Shown piece after piece: positions 1-9,647 of a stretch of DNA of 64,000 nt. Source of the stretch: Candidatus Mycoplasma haematohominis (GTDB lineage Bacteria > Bacillota_I > Bacilli_A > Mycoplasmatales > Mycoplasmoidaceae); assembly GCF_902712995.1 (NCBI RefSeq), contig NZ_CACTIB010000008.1, forward strand, positions 62,001 through 126,000, written 5' to 3'. The translations under genes and the position numbers were made by a program. The first letter of the stretch is position 1, and every line of letters begins with the position of its first letter. Below the pieces are notes generated by a model that was not told where the DNA came from, made no database searches, and was given only the letters and a program-made list of their open reading frames with translations.

Positions 1-571
1 ACTTCATTTAGAACAAGAGGAAAATGCGTCCTATTCTCAGTTTTTAGACAATTCACCTATTAGTAATGAATTTATTATTAAAGATAATTTAATGCAATTG
101 ATATTTAATGCTCAAAAAAGTATTGTCATTTCTACCCCTTATTTTTTTCCTCCCAAGGAAATAGTTAATGCTTTGAAGTAAGCAAAAGCTATAGGAGTGT
201 CAGTGAAGATATTGGTTCCTAAAGATCCAGATTTAACTGGTTTTTTTAAAGCTATGAATAGACAATTGTTTTCTATATTGTTGGATCAAGATATTGAGAT
301 ATATGAATATTTCGGCTTTAATCATGAAAAAGTAATGATTATCGATGATGAGATAGTCTATTTCGGCTCTTATAACTGGGATTACAGAAGTTTATATTTA
401 AATTTTGAGAATGCTTTATTAGTTAGATCCGAAAAAGTCTCTGCTGTTATGTCTGATTTTATGAACAGACAGTTTGCAAATAGTAAACAAATAAATCGTT
501 CAGATTTGAAAAAGTCCGTTAATACTCCTTTTAAAAACTCATTTATTAGACTATTTAAGCCCTTTCTCTAA
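1..571 (+). pseudogene. cls: cardiolipin synthase C-terminal part, interrupted by an in-frame TAA
   Basis: This is the C-terminal half of a phospholipase-D-type cardiolipin synthase, a membrane enzyme that joins phosphatidyl groups into cardiolipin. The frame is open from base 2, reads TPYFFPPKEIVNALK, meets TAA at 179-181, then continues in the same frame with AKAIGVSVKILVPKDPD. The second catalytic HKD motif is present (HEKVMIIDD followed by GSYNWDYRSL). The stop sits where homologues usually have Leu, so a single TTA to TAA change explains it. Re-initiation at GTG 197 would give only 124 residues without the first HKD motif. The 5' end lies outside the window. Either a true pseudogene or a sequencing error; the family assignment is secure. 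Confidence 0.8.
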
Positions 572-575
572 TTAG

Positions 576-1514
576 ATGAAGAATATTTTGTTTTTTTGTT
601 TTGCGGAAATTATTGGCGAAAATGATTTATCTACACAGGTAGCCAAAAGATTCGGAAAAGAGTTATCAAAGATTGACTGAATTAATTTTGCAGATCGAGA
701 AATATTGGTTAGAGCTCATGAGAGTGTTAAAGGAAAAGATGTAGTTATTATTCATTCCCTGTACGGGAATGTGAATAATAGTTTTGTATCTCTTTTAATG
801 GGATTGGATGCTATTAAGAGATCTGGTTCTAAGAGTATTACTCTTATTTTTCCATACTACTTTTATTCAAGGCAGGATAGAAGATCAAATTATTTAGATC
901 CTATTGGATCCAAAATCGTTTCTGAATGCATTGTTAATAGTGCTATAGATAAGTTGGTTTTGATAGAGTTGCACTCTCCCCACATTATGAGTTTTTTTGA
1001 TAATTCAGTTTACGTGGAACATCTAACTACAACTAAGTTAATTATTAATGAACTTTTAGAGGCTAGTATGTTCTCAGATTCAAGCAAGTGAGCTATTGTA
1101 GCTCCAGATTATGGAGATTTGCAAAGAGCAAAAGAGTATGCAGATATATTGAAAGCAGATTTAATTACCATGGATAAAAAACGACAAAGTGCAAATACTT
1201 GTTCTGTTGAATTTATTTCTGGAAAGATATGCGATAAGAATTGTTTAATTATTGATGACATGTTAGATACAGGAGGCACTATATTTTCTATAGCTCGCAT
1301 GTTGAAAGAAAAGGGAGCTAAATCGGTGATTGTTGCTATTACTCATGCATTATTCAGTGAAGATGCTTTGCTTAAATTAAAAGATTTATATGAGTCTTCG
1401 ATTATTGATAGAGTTTTTGTAACTAATAGCATTCCTAAAGATTTTTCAGAATATGAGTTCATAAAAATTATTGATTTGTCGCCTATTATTGTTGAATCTT
1501 TAACGAATAATTAG
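576..1514 (+). CDS. prs: ribose-phosphate pyrophosphokinase
   Basis: Makes PRPP from ribose 5-phosphate and ATP, the sugar donor for purine, pyrimidine and NAD salvage. 312 residues, normal for the family. The N-terminal half carries the [12 protein letters not shown] flexible-loop region, and the PRPP-binding signature DDMLDTGGT lies near residues 227-235. Two TGA codons (near 678 and 1089) are Trp. The ATG at 576 is 5 bases after the cls stop, so the genes are probably co-transcribed. In this window its product links to pncB and, through imported purine bases, to guaB and guaA. Confidence 0.95.
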
Positions 1515-1516
1515 AA

Positions 1517-2356
1517 ATGGGGAAGCTATATTTAGTGGCTGTCCCAATAGGTAATTTAGAAGAAATTACTTATTTAGGGTTCAGAATATTGAGAGATATT
1601 AAGGTTATTTTTTGCGAGGACACTAGAGTTACTAGGCAATTGTTAGAGTTGTTGAAGATTTGAAATAATCAGGAATTAATTAAGTTAAATCAGTTTAATG
1701 AGAAAGCTTGTGTTGATTTAGTTATTAAGAGATTGTCTGAAACAGATTGTGCTTTAGTTAGTGATGCTGGATATCCAATTATTTCTGATCCTGGTTATTT
1801 TTTAGTTTCTGATTTAAGAAAGAAAGGAATTAATGTGCAAGTTGTTAATGGACCTTGTGCTTTTGTTCATGCTGTAGTAAGTAGTGGAATTGATTCTAGA
1901 AGAATATTTTTTGCTAGTTTTTTGACTAAGAAGTATTTGCAAAGAAAAAAAGAGTTTGAGAATTTTAAGTCTATATTGAAGGAAGCAACAGTTGTTTACT
2001 ATGAGACTAAGAACTTTATTTTGAGAGGTTTAGAGATAATACAGGAAGTTTATGGGGATATAAAGATAGGTATAGGAAGAGAGTTGAGTAAGTTAAATGA
2101 GACTTTTTATTATGACAATGTTTCTAATATAAAAGAACAATTAGTAGTAAAAGGAGAGTTTGTTGTAATAATTCCTAGACAGGATTCAATAGCTTCAATT
2201 GAAGATAGGAGTATAGAAGAAATTTTGGAGGCGGTACATAAGAGGATGATTAATAAAGAAGGAAAATTAAGGGATATATGTAAGGAGTTGGCTTTAGAAG
2301 GAAGATTTTCAACTAAGGAAATATATAAAAGTTATTCTGAGAGATATAGGAATTAA
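1517..2356 (+). CDS. rsmI: 16S rRNA 2'-O-methyltransferase RsmI
   Basis: SAM-dependent tetrapyrrole-methylase-fold enzyme that methylates the ribose of C1402 in 16S rRNA. 279 residues. The start reads [20 protein letters not shown], the usual RsmI opening, followed by [12 protein letters not shown] and the core motif [15 protein letters not shown]. One TGA near 1661 is Trp. The ATG is 2 bases after the prs stop and the gene ends in TAATG, overlapping the tyrS start by one base, so prs-rsmI-tyrS looks like one translationally coupled operon. Confidence 0.93.
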
Positions 2357-3774
2357 TGAAAGAACATAAGGATAAGTTAAAGCAAGCAGAGGATTTCTTT
2401 AAGGATTTGGAAGATAGAGGGTTGATTTATAAAAGCACTTGAAAAGATGGTTTGATAGATAAATTTGCTAAGGGAAAAAGGATTTATTGAGGTATTGATC
2501 CTACTGCTGATTTTTTACATTTAGGGCACTATTTAGGATTATCTTTCCTTAAGAGATTTACTAAACGTCGTTATCCAGTAGTAGTTCTTATAGGCTCTTT
2601 AACTGCAAGAATAGGAGATCCTTCTTTTAGAAGTAAGGCCAGGAAATTTAATCCAGATATAGACAATAACGCTGCTGTTCTTAAGGAGCAATTGAGTAGA
2701 TTTTTTGAGAAAGAAATGCAGATTGTTGTTGGAGATTATCCTTTATGTGAAATAGTAGATAATTATGAGTTACATAATGATAGGTTGAAACAGGATGCAA
2801 CAATACAAGAAAAGCCTATCAATGTTTTATTGGGATTTATAGGCGAAGCTTGTTCTTGTTTAAAAGTTAACGAATTAATTAGGAGAGATGCTTTTGCTAA
2901 TAGATTGGATAATGGTTTAACCCTTGCTGAATTTTTGTATCCTAGCCTGCAGGGTTTAGATTTTTTTTATTTGAATAAAGAGAAAGGTGTGGATGTGCAA
3001 TTAGGTGGTAGCGATCAGTGAGGAAATATGTTGGTGGGTTTGCAGCTGATGACTAAAGATTTAGACTATGAGCTAAATGAGGAAGCAAAAGAAATGGATT
3101 TTAAGAGAGCGGGGATTATTACTTTTCCTCTGTTAACTGATTCTTCTGGAAATAAGTTTGGAAAGAGTGAAGGGAATGCTATTTCTATAAATACCGGAGG
3201 AGATAATAAGAATATTTACTTGGTTAGACAGTATTTATTGAATATAAGAGATGATATGGTTCATGGTTTATTTTTGAAATTAACTCATTTAAGTATTGAA
3301 GAGATAGATCAGATAAATAAAGAAATGAGTATTAAAGATCAGAAAAATAGGTTGGCAGATGTTATATGCGAGGATATTTTCGGAAATAAACAAACTAAGT
3401 CTTCTTCTTTAATTATTAAACAAGCATTTTCTGGAGAATTAGCTCTTGAAAGAGATTATGAAGCTCTTAAAGAATTTGGTTCTTGAGTTCCTTCTAAAGA
3501 CTTGAGATGAATGAGTAATATGAGATTAAGTTCTATATTTATAGAATTGGATTTAGTTTCTTCTAATTCTGAGTTCAATAGATTGAGAGTGAGTGGCGGC
3601 GTTTATGTTCCAGGAATTGATTTAGAAGAATTAGAGAAATCAGATTATATGGTTAAAGAAGAATATGTAGTTTGAGACAAAAAGAATCCACTTAGAGGTA
3701 TTTTGACAGTTAGAAAAGGAAAAAAACATTGGGGTTTGATACACTTTTCTAAGAATGAGTCAGTGTTTTCATAG
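2356..3774 (+). CDS. tyrS: tyrosyl-tRNA synthetase
   Basis: Class I aminoacyl-tRNA synthetase charging tRNA-Tyr. The HIGH-type motif is HLGH at residues 55-58 and the KMSKS-type motif is KFGKS at about 267-271; LGGSDQWGNM, the tyrosine-pocket signature, precedes it. 472 residues, somewhat longer than the usual 400-430. The C-terminal end has the S4-like tRNA-binding pattern (LRVSGGVYVPG). Six TGA codons are Trp. The start overlaps the rsmI stop by one base. Confidence 0.95.
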
Positions 3775-3776
3775 AT

Positions 3777-5138
3777 ATGTTTTCTTTAGGAGCTAGGGGG
3801 ATAATAGGTAAATACCTAAAGCATAGAGTACTTTCTAAGGATCCTATTAATGAAAAAGAATTAGATCCTATTCTTAAAGAAATAAGGACTACTCTCTTAA
3901 ATTCTGATGTTAACTTAACAGTAATTAAAGATTTTTTAGATGAGATTAAGAATGATTTATTAGTTAAGAAGGAATATGAGGTAGGTCATGATGCTGACGT
4001 AATAGTTTTCTCGGCTATTAAGAAGAAATTAATAAAGATACTTGGAGAAAAATCAGAGGATTTAAATATTTCTAATAGTAGATTAAATAAGGTATTAGTT
4101 ATTGGCCTTAATGGTTCAGGTAAGACTACAACAACAGCTAAGTTATCTAATTTAATTAAGAAGAAAAATTCTATAAATGTAAGAAATATTAGTCTTGATA
4201 TTTATAGACCAGGTGCTTATGAGCAATTGAAACAACTTTCTGATTCTGTAGGCATTCCTTGTATAGAGACTAAGAGTGCGGATAATTTTAAGGAGGTAAT
4301 TAAGTCTCAGATTTCTTCTTCTGAAGAAGACGGCACTAAGTGTTTATTCTTTGATAACTATGGTTTATTTCCTGACAATGAGAAGTTAATAGAAGAGACA
4401 GCTCAACTTAAAAAGTTGATTAATCCTACTGAAACAATATTTGTTTTGGATGCTATGTCTGGTCAAGAAATATTGGAAACAGTTAGATTGTTTCATGAAA
4501 AGATAGGGATAACAGGAATAGTTGTAAGTAAGACTGACTCTAATGCTCCTATGGGAGGAGTATTTTCTATTTCTTATTTATTAAAGATTCCAATTAAGTA
4601 TATGGGTAAAGGAGAACATATTGGAGATATAGATAAGTTTCATCCTGAGAGGGTAGCAAGCGTAATTCTAGGAGAAGGAGACATTCTTTCTCTTGTAGAG
4701 AAGGCCGAGAGCAATATGAGTATGAGCAATAGCCAAAGGCTTATACATAGAGTTATGAATGGTCAATTTGATTTGAATGACTTAATGTTGCAGATCAAAG
4801 AGTTTAAGAAGATGGGGTCAGTGAAAAGCTTTTTAAAAATGTTGCCGTCTTCCCCTTTGCATGACCCTTCTTTTAATTTCGATAATTTAGATTCTCAGAT
4901 AAATGTTTGAGAAATTTTAATTAGTTCTATGACTATAAAAGAAAGGAAGCATCCTAAGTTATTTAAGAAACAACCTAATAGAAAAATAAGGGTAATTAAA
5001 GGTTCTGGCAGAAAACCTGACGAATTGAATAAATTGCTTAAGAGGTGGGAATCTTCCAAAAAGAAAATGGAAGAGATAGCTGCGTCTTGTAAGAGAGGAA
5101 AAAATATATTTAATTTCTTAAGTGGGATAAAAAAATAA
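3777..5138 (+). CDS. ffh: signal recognition particle GTPase Ffh
   Basis: Protein subunit of the bacterial signal recognition particle; binds signal sequences on the ribosome and docks with FtsY. 453 residues, standard length. The N domain is followed by P-loop GLNGSGKT at residues 110-117 and by SLDIYRPGAYEQL and VVSKTD of the G domain. The C-terminal M domain contains the RNA-binding stretch IKGSGRKPDELNKLL. A TGA at about 4908 is Trp and joins the G domain to the last 75 residues. It starts 2 bases after tyrS. No SRP RNA gene was recognised in the window. Confidence 0.95.
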
Positions 5139-5170
5139 TATTTAAATTAAGATTATTTAGAGGACAGTTT

Positions 5171-5247
5171 GCATCAGTAGCTCAGCTGGACAGAGCATAA
5201 GCCTTCTAAGCTTAGGGTCAGAGGTTCGAATCCTCTCTGATGTGCCA
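5171..5247 (+). tRNA. tRNA-Arg (anticodon TCT)
   Basis: Complete cloverleaf: acceptor GCATCAG pairs with CTGATGT (one G-U), D arm GCTC/GAGC, anticodon stem TAAGC/GCTTA with loop CTTCTAA (anticodon TCT, reads AGA), T arm AGAGG-TTCGAAT-CCTCT, encoded CCA. AGA is the dominant Arg codon in the surrounding genes. Confidence 0.95.
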
Positions 5248-5267
5248 GTATATTTAATATCTATAGT

Positions 5268-5705
5268 ATGGGAAAAGGATATAAGTCAAAGAATAAACAG
5301 TGTAGTTACGAAGTAATGCTTGTTATCGACGGGGATTTAAGCCCTGAAGATGCAAGACAGGAAATTGCTTCTTTATTGGCATTGGTTAATGAGCAACAGG
5401 AGTATAAGGAGAGAATGATACCTAACGATAAGTTGGCTTATGTTATTAGAGGTAGAAAAACTTGTCATAGATTAATTCTTAATTTCAAATTGGAAGATAC
5501 TTCCATACTTGCTGAGTTCAATAGATTAGCTTTGTTAAATAAGAGATTGTTGAGATACTTAGTAATAAATGAAACAAAAGATAGAAGTTTTAGAGCTAGA
5601 AATAATCCTAAGAAGATAAAGGACTATCAGATAAGACAAGAGAAGTATAAACAGTTCTTAGAGTTGAAAAAGAACGCTGCTAATACTCCACAAAATGCTT
5701 CCTAA
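5268..5705 (+). CDS. rpsF: 30S ribosomal protein S6
   Basis: Small-subunit protein that pairs with S18 at the platform. 145 residues, with the S6 pattern YEVMLVIDGDLSPEDARQEI near the N-terminus and RYLVINETKD at the end of the fold. The gene order rpsF-ssb-rpsR is the widely conserved bacterial arrangement and supports the call. Its last 11 bases overlap the ssb start, which suggests translational coupling. The C-terminal tail is Lys- and Asn-rich. Confidence 0.9.
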   Translation: MGKGYKSKNKQCSYEVMLVIDGDLSPEDARQEIASLLALVNEQQEYKERMIPNDKLAYVIRGRKTCHRLILNFKLEDTSILAEFNRLALLNKRLLRYLVINETKDRSFRARNNPKKIKDYQIRQEKYKQFLELKKNAANTPQNAS

Positions 5706-6121
5706 AGGTTTTTTGGTTGGCAATGTAACTGCTGATCCACAAGCAGGGGTTGCTCAAGCTAGTCAAAACCCTTATTCCAGGTTTTCTGTTGCGTGTAATG
5801 AAAATTTTTTTAAACCTAATACTACTCCTAGAGCGCATTACTTTAATTGTGTAGTTTGAGGAAAGAGATCTCAGTTTGTGCAGAACTTTATTAAGAAAGG
5901 AGATAAAGTTTTTATTGAGTTTTCTTTGTTTTCTAATTCTTACATTAATCAAGAAGGTAAGACAGTAAAAACTATAGATTTGATTGTTGAGAAATATAGA
6001 GAGTGTTGGCAATAGAACCAGAAAAGAAGCAGCTCCATCGTCTGGTCAGCTACCGGAAGAAAATGTAGTAGTAAAACAAGATGAAACCGATAATATAGTT
6101 TTGGATGACCTCTTTGATTAG
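5695..6121 (+). CDS. ssb: single-stranded DNA-binding protein, C-terminal tail in another frame
   Basis: OB-fold protein that coats single-stranded DNA during replication. The body (5695-6015, 106 residues) starts MLPKGFLVGNVTADPQ and contains HYFNCVVWGKRSQFV and VFIEF, typical of SSB. It stops at TAG 6013 before any acidic tail. In the +1 frame the missing tail follows (GNRTRKEAAPSS up to DNIVLDDLFD, stop TAG 6119-6121), and the acidic end resembles the SSB interaction tip. The frames meet at the AGAGAG run near 5998-6003; one more AG would join them into about 144 residues. Real mutation, frameshifting or sequencing error cannot be separated here. Confidence 0.85.
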
Positions 6122-6157
6122 AGTTTTTTAAAATTCATATAAGATATTAAGAAAAAT

Positions 6158-6448
6158 ATGTCAGACGATAATATAAATCCTGTTTCTCCTGAGGCGTCTT
6201 CACAGTTAGGTTCTCCTCTTAAGCCTAAGAAGAGAAAGAAAAGAACTAAGAAGATCTGTTGATTGTGTAAATGAGGTTGTTTGCATACTGACTATAAGGA
6301 TGTTGAGTTTTTAAAGAAAAGATATTTAAAGAATAATAAGATAGTCACTCATAAGATCACCGGGAATTGTTTAAAGCATCAACATCAAGTGGCTACAGCT
6401 ATAAAAAGGGCTAGAATTGTGGCCTTATTACCCTTTGTAGAAGACTAG
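6158..6448 (+). CDS. rpsR: 30S ribosomal protein S18
   Basis: Small-subunit protein bound next to S6. 96 residues; missed by standard-code ORF calling because two TGA codons encode Trp (CWLCKWGC). Family features are the late-fold patterns KIVTHKITGNCLKHQHQV and IKRARIVALLPFVED. The N-terminal 25 residues are a Lys-rich extension. The Cys cluster suggests a zinc-binding form of S18. It follows ssb as in most bacteria. Confidence 0.9.
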
Positions 6449-6471
6449 AAATAAAGGGCATGTAAAGCGGC

Positions 6472-7887
6472 ATGCTATCTGATGGTGAAAATGATTTTTT
6501 CGATCCAGAGGTAGAGGAGTCTGAAAAGGCCGTTTTGTCTTCCGTTCTTTATCATTTCCCTGAAGTAGAGTCTTTAGTAAATATAGATTCAGTTAATTAC
6601 GACCAATTTTGTTCTAAGGCAGCAAAGAGAATTCTGCAGGCAATCAAGAGTACTGAATTAGTTGATGGCAAATATGATTTTGTTTCTGTTTTAGGCTCTT
6701 TAAAAAAAATATGTGTTAACGAAGGAGAGTTAGAAAAATGTGTAGATTACCTTAACAATCTATCTGAAGATATACATTATTTTTCAGTAAATAAATATTT
6801 AAAAGTACTCCAATCTAACAAGATTAAGAGGGATTTAAATCAATTAGCATCTGAGATTTCTAGGAAGAGATTGAGTGTAGATAATTATTTAGATGTATTA
6901 GAAGATTGAAAAAACAAATTTGATGAGATTATTACAAATAGTCCTAATACTAATTACATAGATGCAGATCATGCAGTTAAGAGCTTTGAGGAGTTAGTTA
7001 GTAACTCGGGTAAATTAGGAAGCTCTAACTTCTTAAAAACTCAGTATTATGATGTCGATAAGAAAATTAAAGCTTTATCTGGCGGTCAATTAATAATTAT
7101 CGCTTCTAGGCCGGGAGTGGGTAAAACTACTTTCGCTTTAAATCTGATCTATAACAATTTTGAATACATAAATAAAAACTCTAAGGAAGGAAAGACTATA
7201 GGTGTTTTCTCTTTAGAGATGACTTATTCATCTCTTATAGCTAAATTGATTGCTATAGATGCAAAAGTTGAGCTTAATCAAGTTCAGAAATTAATAGATG
7301 GAACTCCTATTACTATTGTTGAATCGCGTTTAATAGAAAAAAGTAAAGTCAAAATTTCTAATCTAAATCTTTTGTTCTGCGATGAGTCCAACATTACTAT
7401 CGGCAAGATAATTGCAACTATTAAGCAGTGAGTTAAGTCTTACAACTTGAAATTAGTAATTATTGATTATTTGCAGTTAATAAATGTTTCAGACGAAAAG
7501 AAAAATGATTTTGTTAATCAATATCAGAAGATTGGAATGATTTCAAGAAGTTTGAAGATTCTTTCTATGGAGATGAATATATGTATTATTGCTTTAGCTC
7601 AATTGAATAGAAAAGCAGAAGAAAGAAGAGGCGCAGAGAAATCTCCCATTCTTTCTGACTTGAGAGAATCTGGTTCTATTGAGCAGGATGCTGATGTAGT
7701 TATGTTTTTGTATGAGGAAAAGAAAGAAATGGAAGAAGAGTCTCAACAGGAAACAGAAGAGTCAGATAAGAGCGATTCTTATCAACACTTAACTATGTTG
7801 AAGATAGCTAAAAATAGGCATGGGCCTATTGGAAAAATAGAGTTTAAATTTAATAAATCTTTGGGAGTTTACAAATTATTTAAATAA
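6472..7887 (+). CDS. dnaB: replicative DNA helicase DnaB
   Basis: Hexameric 5'-3' helicase at the replication fork. 471 residues. The N-terminal primase-interaction domain (ESEKAVLSSVLYHFPEVESL) is followed by Walker A ASRPGVGKTT at residues 211-220, GVFSLEMTYSSL, the Walker B segment KLVIIDYLQL and LSDLRESGSIEQDADVVMFL. Two TGA codons (6907, 7429) are Trp. It follows rpsR in the same direction. Its stop codon abuts the tRNA-Leu gene on the opposite strand with no spacer. Confidence 0.95.
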
Positions 7888-7972
7888 TGGTGCACTCGGA
7901 GGGAATCGAACCCACACATCTTACGATACTAGATCCTAAGTCTAGCGCGTCTGCCAGTTCCGCCACGAGTGC
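7888..7972 (-). tRNA. tRNA-Leu (anticodon TAG)
   Basis: Class II tRNA with a long variable arm. Read on the minus strand: acceptor GCACTCG pairs with CGAGTGC, anticodon stem CTAGA/TCTAG with loop CTTAGGA (anticodon TAG, reads CTN), T arm with GTTCGATTC, encoded CCA. Last gene of a five-tRNA array. Confidence 0.93.
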
Positions 7973-8048
7973 TGGTGCCACTGATAGGACTCGAACCTAC
8001 GACCTACCGCTTACAAGGCGGTTGCTCTTCCAACTGAGCTACAGAGGC
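7973..8048 (-). tRNA. tRNA-Thr (anticodon TGT)
   Basis: Read on the minus strand: D arm GCTC/GAGC, anticodon stem ACCGC/GCGGT with loop CTTGTAA (anticodon TGT, reads ACN), T arm GTAGG-TTCGAGT-CCTAT, encoded CCA. The acceptor stem GCCTCTG/CAGTGGC has a T-T mismatch at the fourth pair. It directly abuts tRNA-Leu with no spacer. Confidence 0.92.
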
Positions 8049-8055
8049 TAAACAA

Positions 8056-8131
8056 TGGTGGATTGTGAGGGACTTGAACCCCCGACCTCCTGCTTGTAAG
8101 GCAGATGCTCTCCCAACTGAGCTAACAATCC
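8056..8131 (-). tRNA. tRNA-Val (anticodon TAC)
   Basis: Read on the minus strand: acceptor GGATTGT/ACAATCC, anticodon stem TCTGC/GCAGG with loop CTTACAA (anticodon TAC, reads GTN), T arm with GTTCAAGTC, encoded CCA. Confidence 0.93.
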
Positions 8132-8134
8132 ACA

Positions 8135-8211
8135 TGGCGATCTGTACGGGATTCAAACCCGTGAATGCATGCGTGAAAGGCATGTGTGTTCGTTCACTTC
8201 ACCAACAGACC
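8135..8211 (-). tRNA. tRNA-Glu (anticodon TTC)
   Basis: Read on the minus strand: acceptor GGTCTGT/ACAGATC (one G-U), anticodon stem CATGC/GCATG with loop CTTTCAC (anticodon TTC), T arm ACGGG-TTTGAAT-CCCGT, encoded CCA. Confidence 0.93.
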
Positions 8212-8217
8212 AAATAT

Positions 8218-8293
8218 TGGCGGCCACAGAAGGATTCAAACCTACGACCTACCGGTTAACAGCCGGTTGCTCTAATCACTGAGCTATGTGGCC
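8218..8293 (-). tRNA. tRNA-Asn (anticodon GTT)
   Basis: Read on the minus strand: acceptor GGCCACA/TGTGGCC, anticodon stem ACCGG/CCGGT with loop CTGTTAA (anticodon GTT), T arm with TTTGAAT, encoded CCA. First gene of the array (Asn-Glu-Val-Thr-Leu). Confidence 0.93.
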
Positions 8294-8351
8294 TAGCTAA
8301 TTTAATTTTATTAACATTTTTAATATGATGCATTTTAAAATCCTCTATTAG

Positions 8352-9647
8352 ATGTCCTGAGAGGGAATTAGTCCGGAAAAGGTACACCACACTATTCTTG
8401 ATCCTTATGTAAAACAAAGAAAGACTTCGTTGCTGTCTGTCGGTAGTGTCCGGCTGCAGTTTTTGTTTGATATTAAGAAGTTTTCTACCAAAGTAATAAT
8501 TATTGTTCTTGTTTCCATATTTATGGGAACATATAACTTTTTCATACTTGAAAGAACTGGTTTATATAGTTTAGGTATTGGTTCTATTTTTCAGTCTATA
8601 GCTCGTTGCGTTAGCTATTTTATGAAAAATAATGGTAATGAAGCAGCAGCAAAAGCCACACATACCTTCTTATTCTGAGGTATGTCCTTGGCTATGAATG
8701 TTCCTTTGGCTATTTTTGGTTATCGGAATATTGGTAAGAAATTTGCTATTTTGACAATCATAAATATATGTGTTTCCAGTTTAACTTCTATGGCTTGATC
8801 CTCCTTACCTAGTTCTTGAGGATTGAGAGAATTTTATATTTTTTCTGACCCTAGGACTTTTAATACCCAGTTAATTAATAAGGGTATAAATATTCTTCAA
8901 TGGAATTATGTGACTGTAATTGATAGCAGTAATAATGGCGTTGTTAAAGCTGCAGCAACAGTAGTTCATAGCGCTAATCAGATAGATATGAATGACAGTT
9001 CTAGAGTTGTTCTTATCTTTTTCTATGGAATAGTTCTTGGTTTATTACACACAATTTCATCTATCTTTATTCTTTCTTTAGGCGGGTCCACTGGAGGTAT
9101 AGATTGAATTGTTTATTACTTAGTTAAGAAGAAATCTTTAAGCTCTCCTAATTTGTACTTGTATATGGGGTTAGTAATTAGTTTCTTGGCTTATGTATGT
9201 GGTACTTATGTGCCTTATGCGCATTACATGCTGGCTAATAAAGCGAATGGAGTGGCGGAGACTTTTAATAATCAGAACCATTCAGTTATTTCTAGTCTGT
9301 TAGGTCCTATGTATATAGCTACAGTTATTTCTGCCCTAACTAAAAAAATTATGTTCTACTTGTTTTATTCTCATTTCAAAATTATTAATGTGAAGATATT
9401 CACTAATAAGATAATGGAATTTAAGAAAGAATTGCTAAATTCTGAATTTCCGCATGGTTTTACTATTAGTTCAGCAGTTGGGGGATATGGCTTAAGACAT
9501 CAATTTGTGTTTGAAGTTACTTGTTTCGCTTTAGATCTGAAAATGCTAAGAGAATTAGTATCTAAAGTTGATCCTGGTTGTTTGTTGATTGCTATCCCAG
9601 TTAAGTCTCTAAACGGTAAATTTGTGTTAAGAGAGACCATTAGTTAG
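8352..9647 (+). CDS. YitT/DUF2179-type membrane protein
   Basis: A 431-residue multi-pass membrane protein of the YitT (DUF161/DUF2179) family, whose function is not established. Hydrophobic segments include KVIIIVLVSIFMGTYNFFIL, LRVVLIFFYGIVLGLLH-type helices and the family loop LSLGGSTGGIDWIVYYLV; a cytosolic C-terminal domain follows from about residue 340. The ATG at 8352 lies after a TAG and gives MSWEGISPEKV. TGA codons are Trp. The pstS-like gene starts on the next base, so the two are probably an operon. The first 100 bases use codons such as CGG and CCG that are rare in the neighbours. Confidence 0.8.

Noticed and set aside
8352..8460. The GC-richer bases with GTCCGGAAAAGG looked like an SRP RNA core.
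   Set aside because: The GGAAG..AGCA tetraloop-receptor pattern of SRP RNA is missing, and the stretch reads well as the N-terminus of the YitT-like protein.
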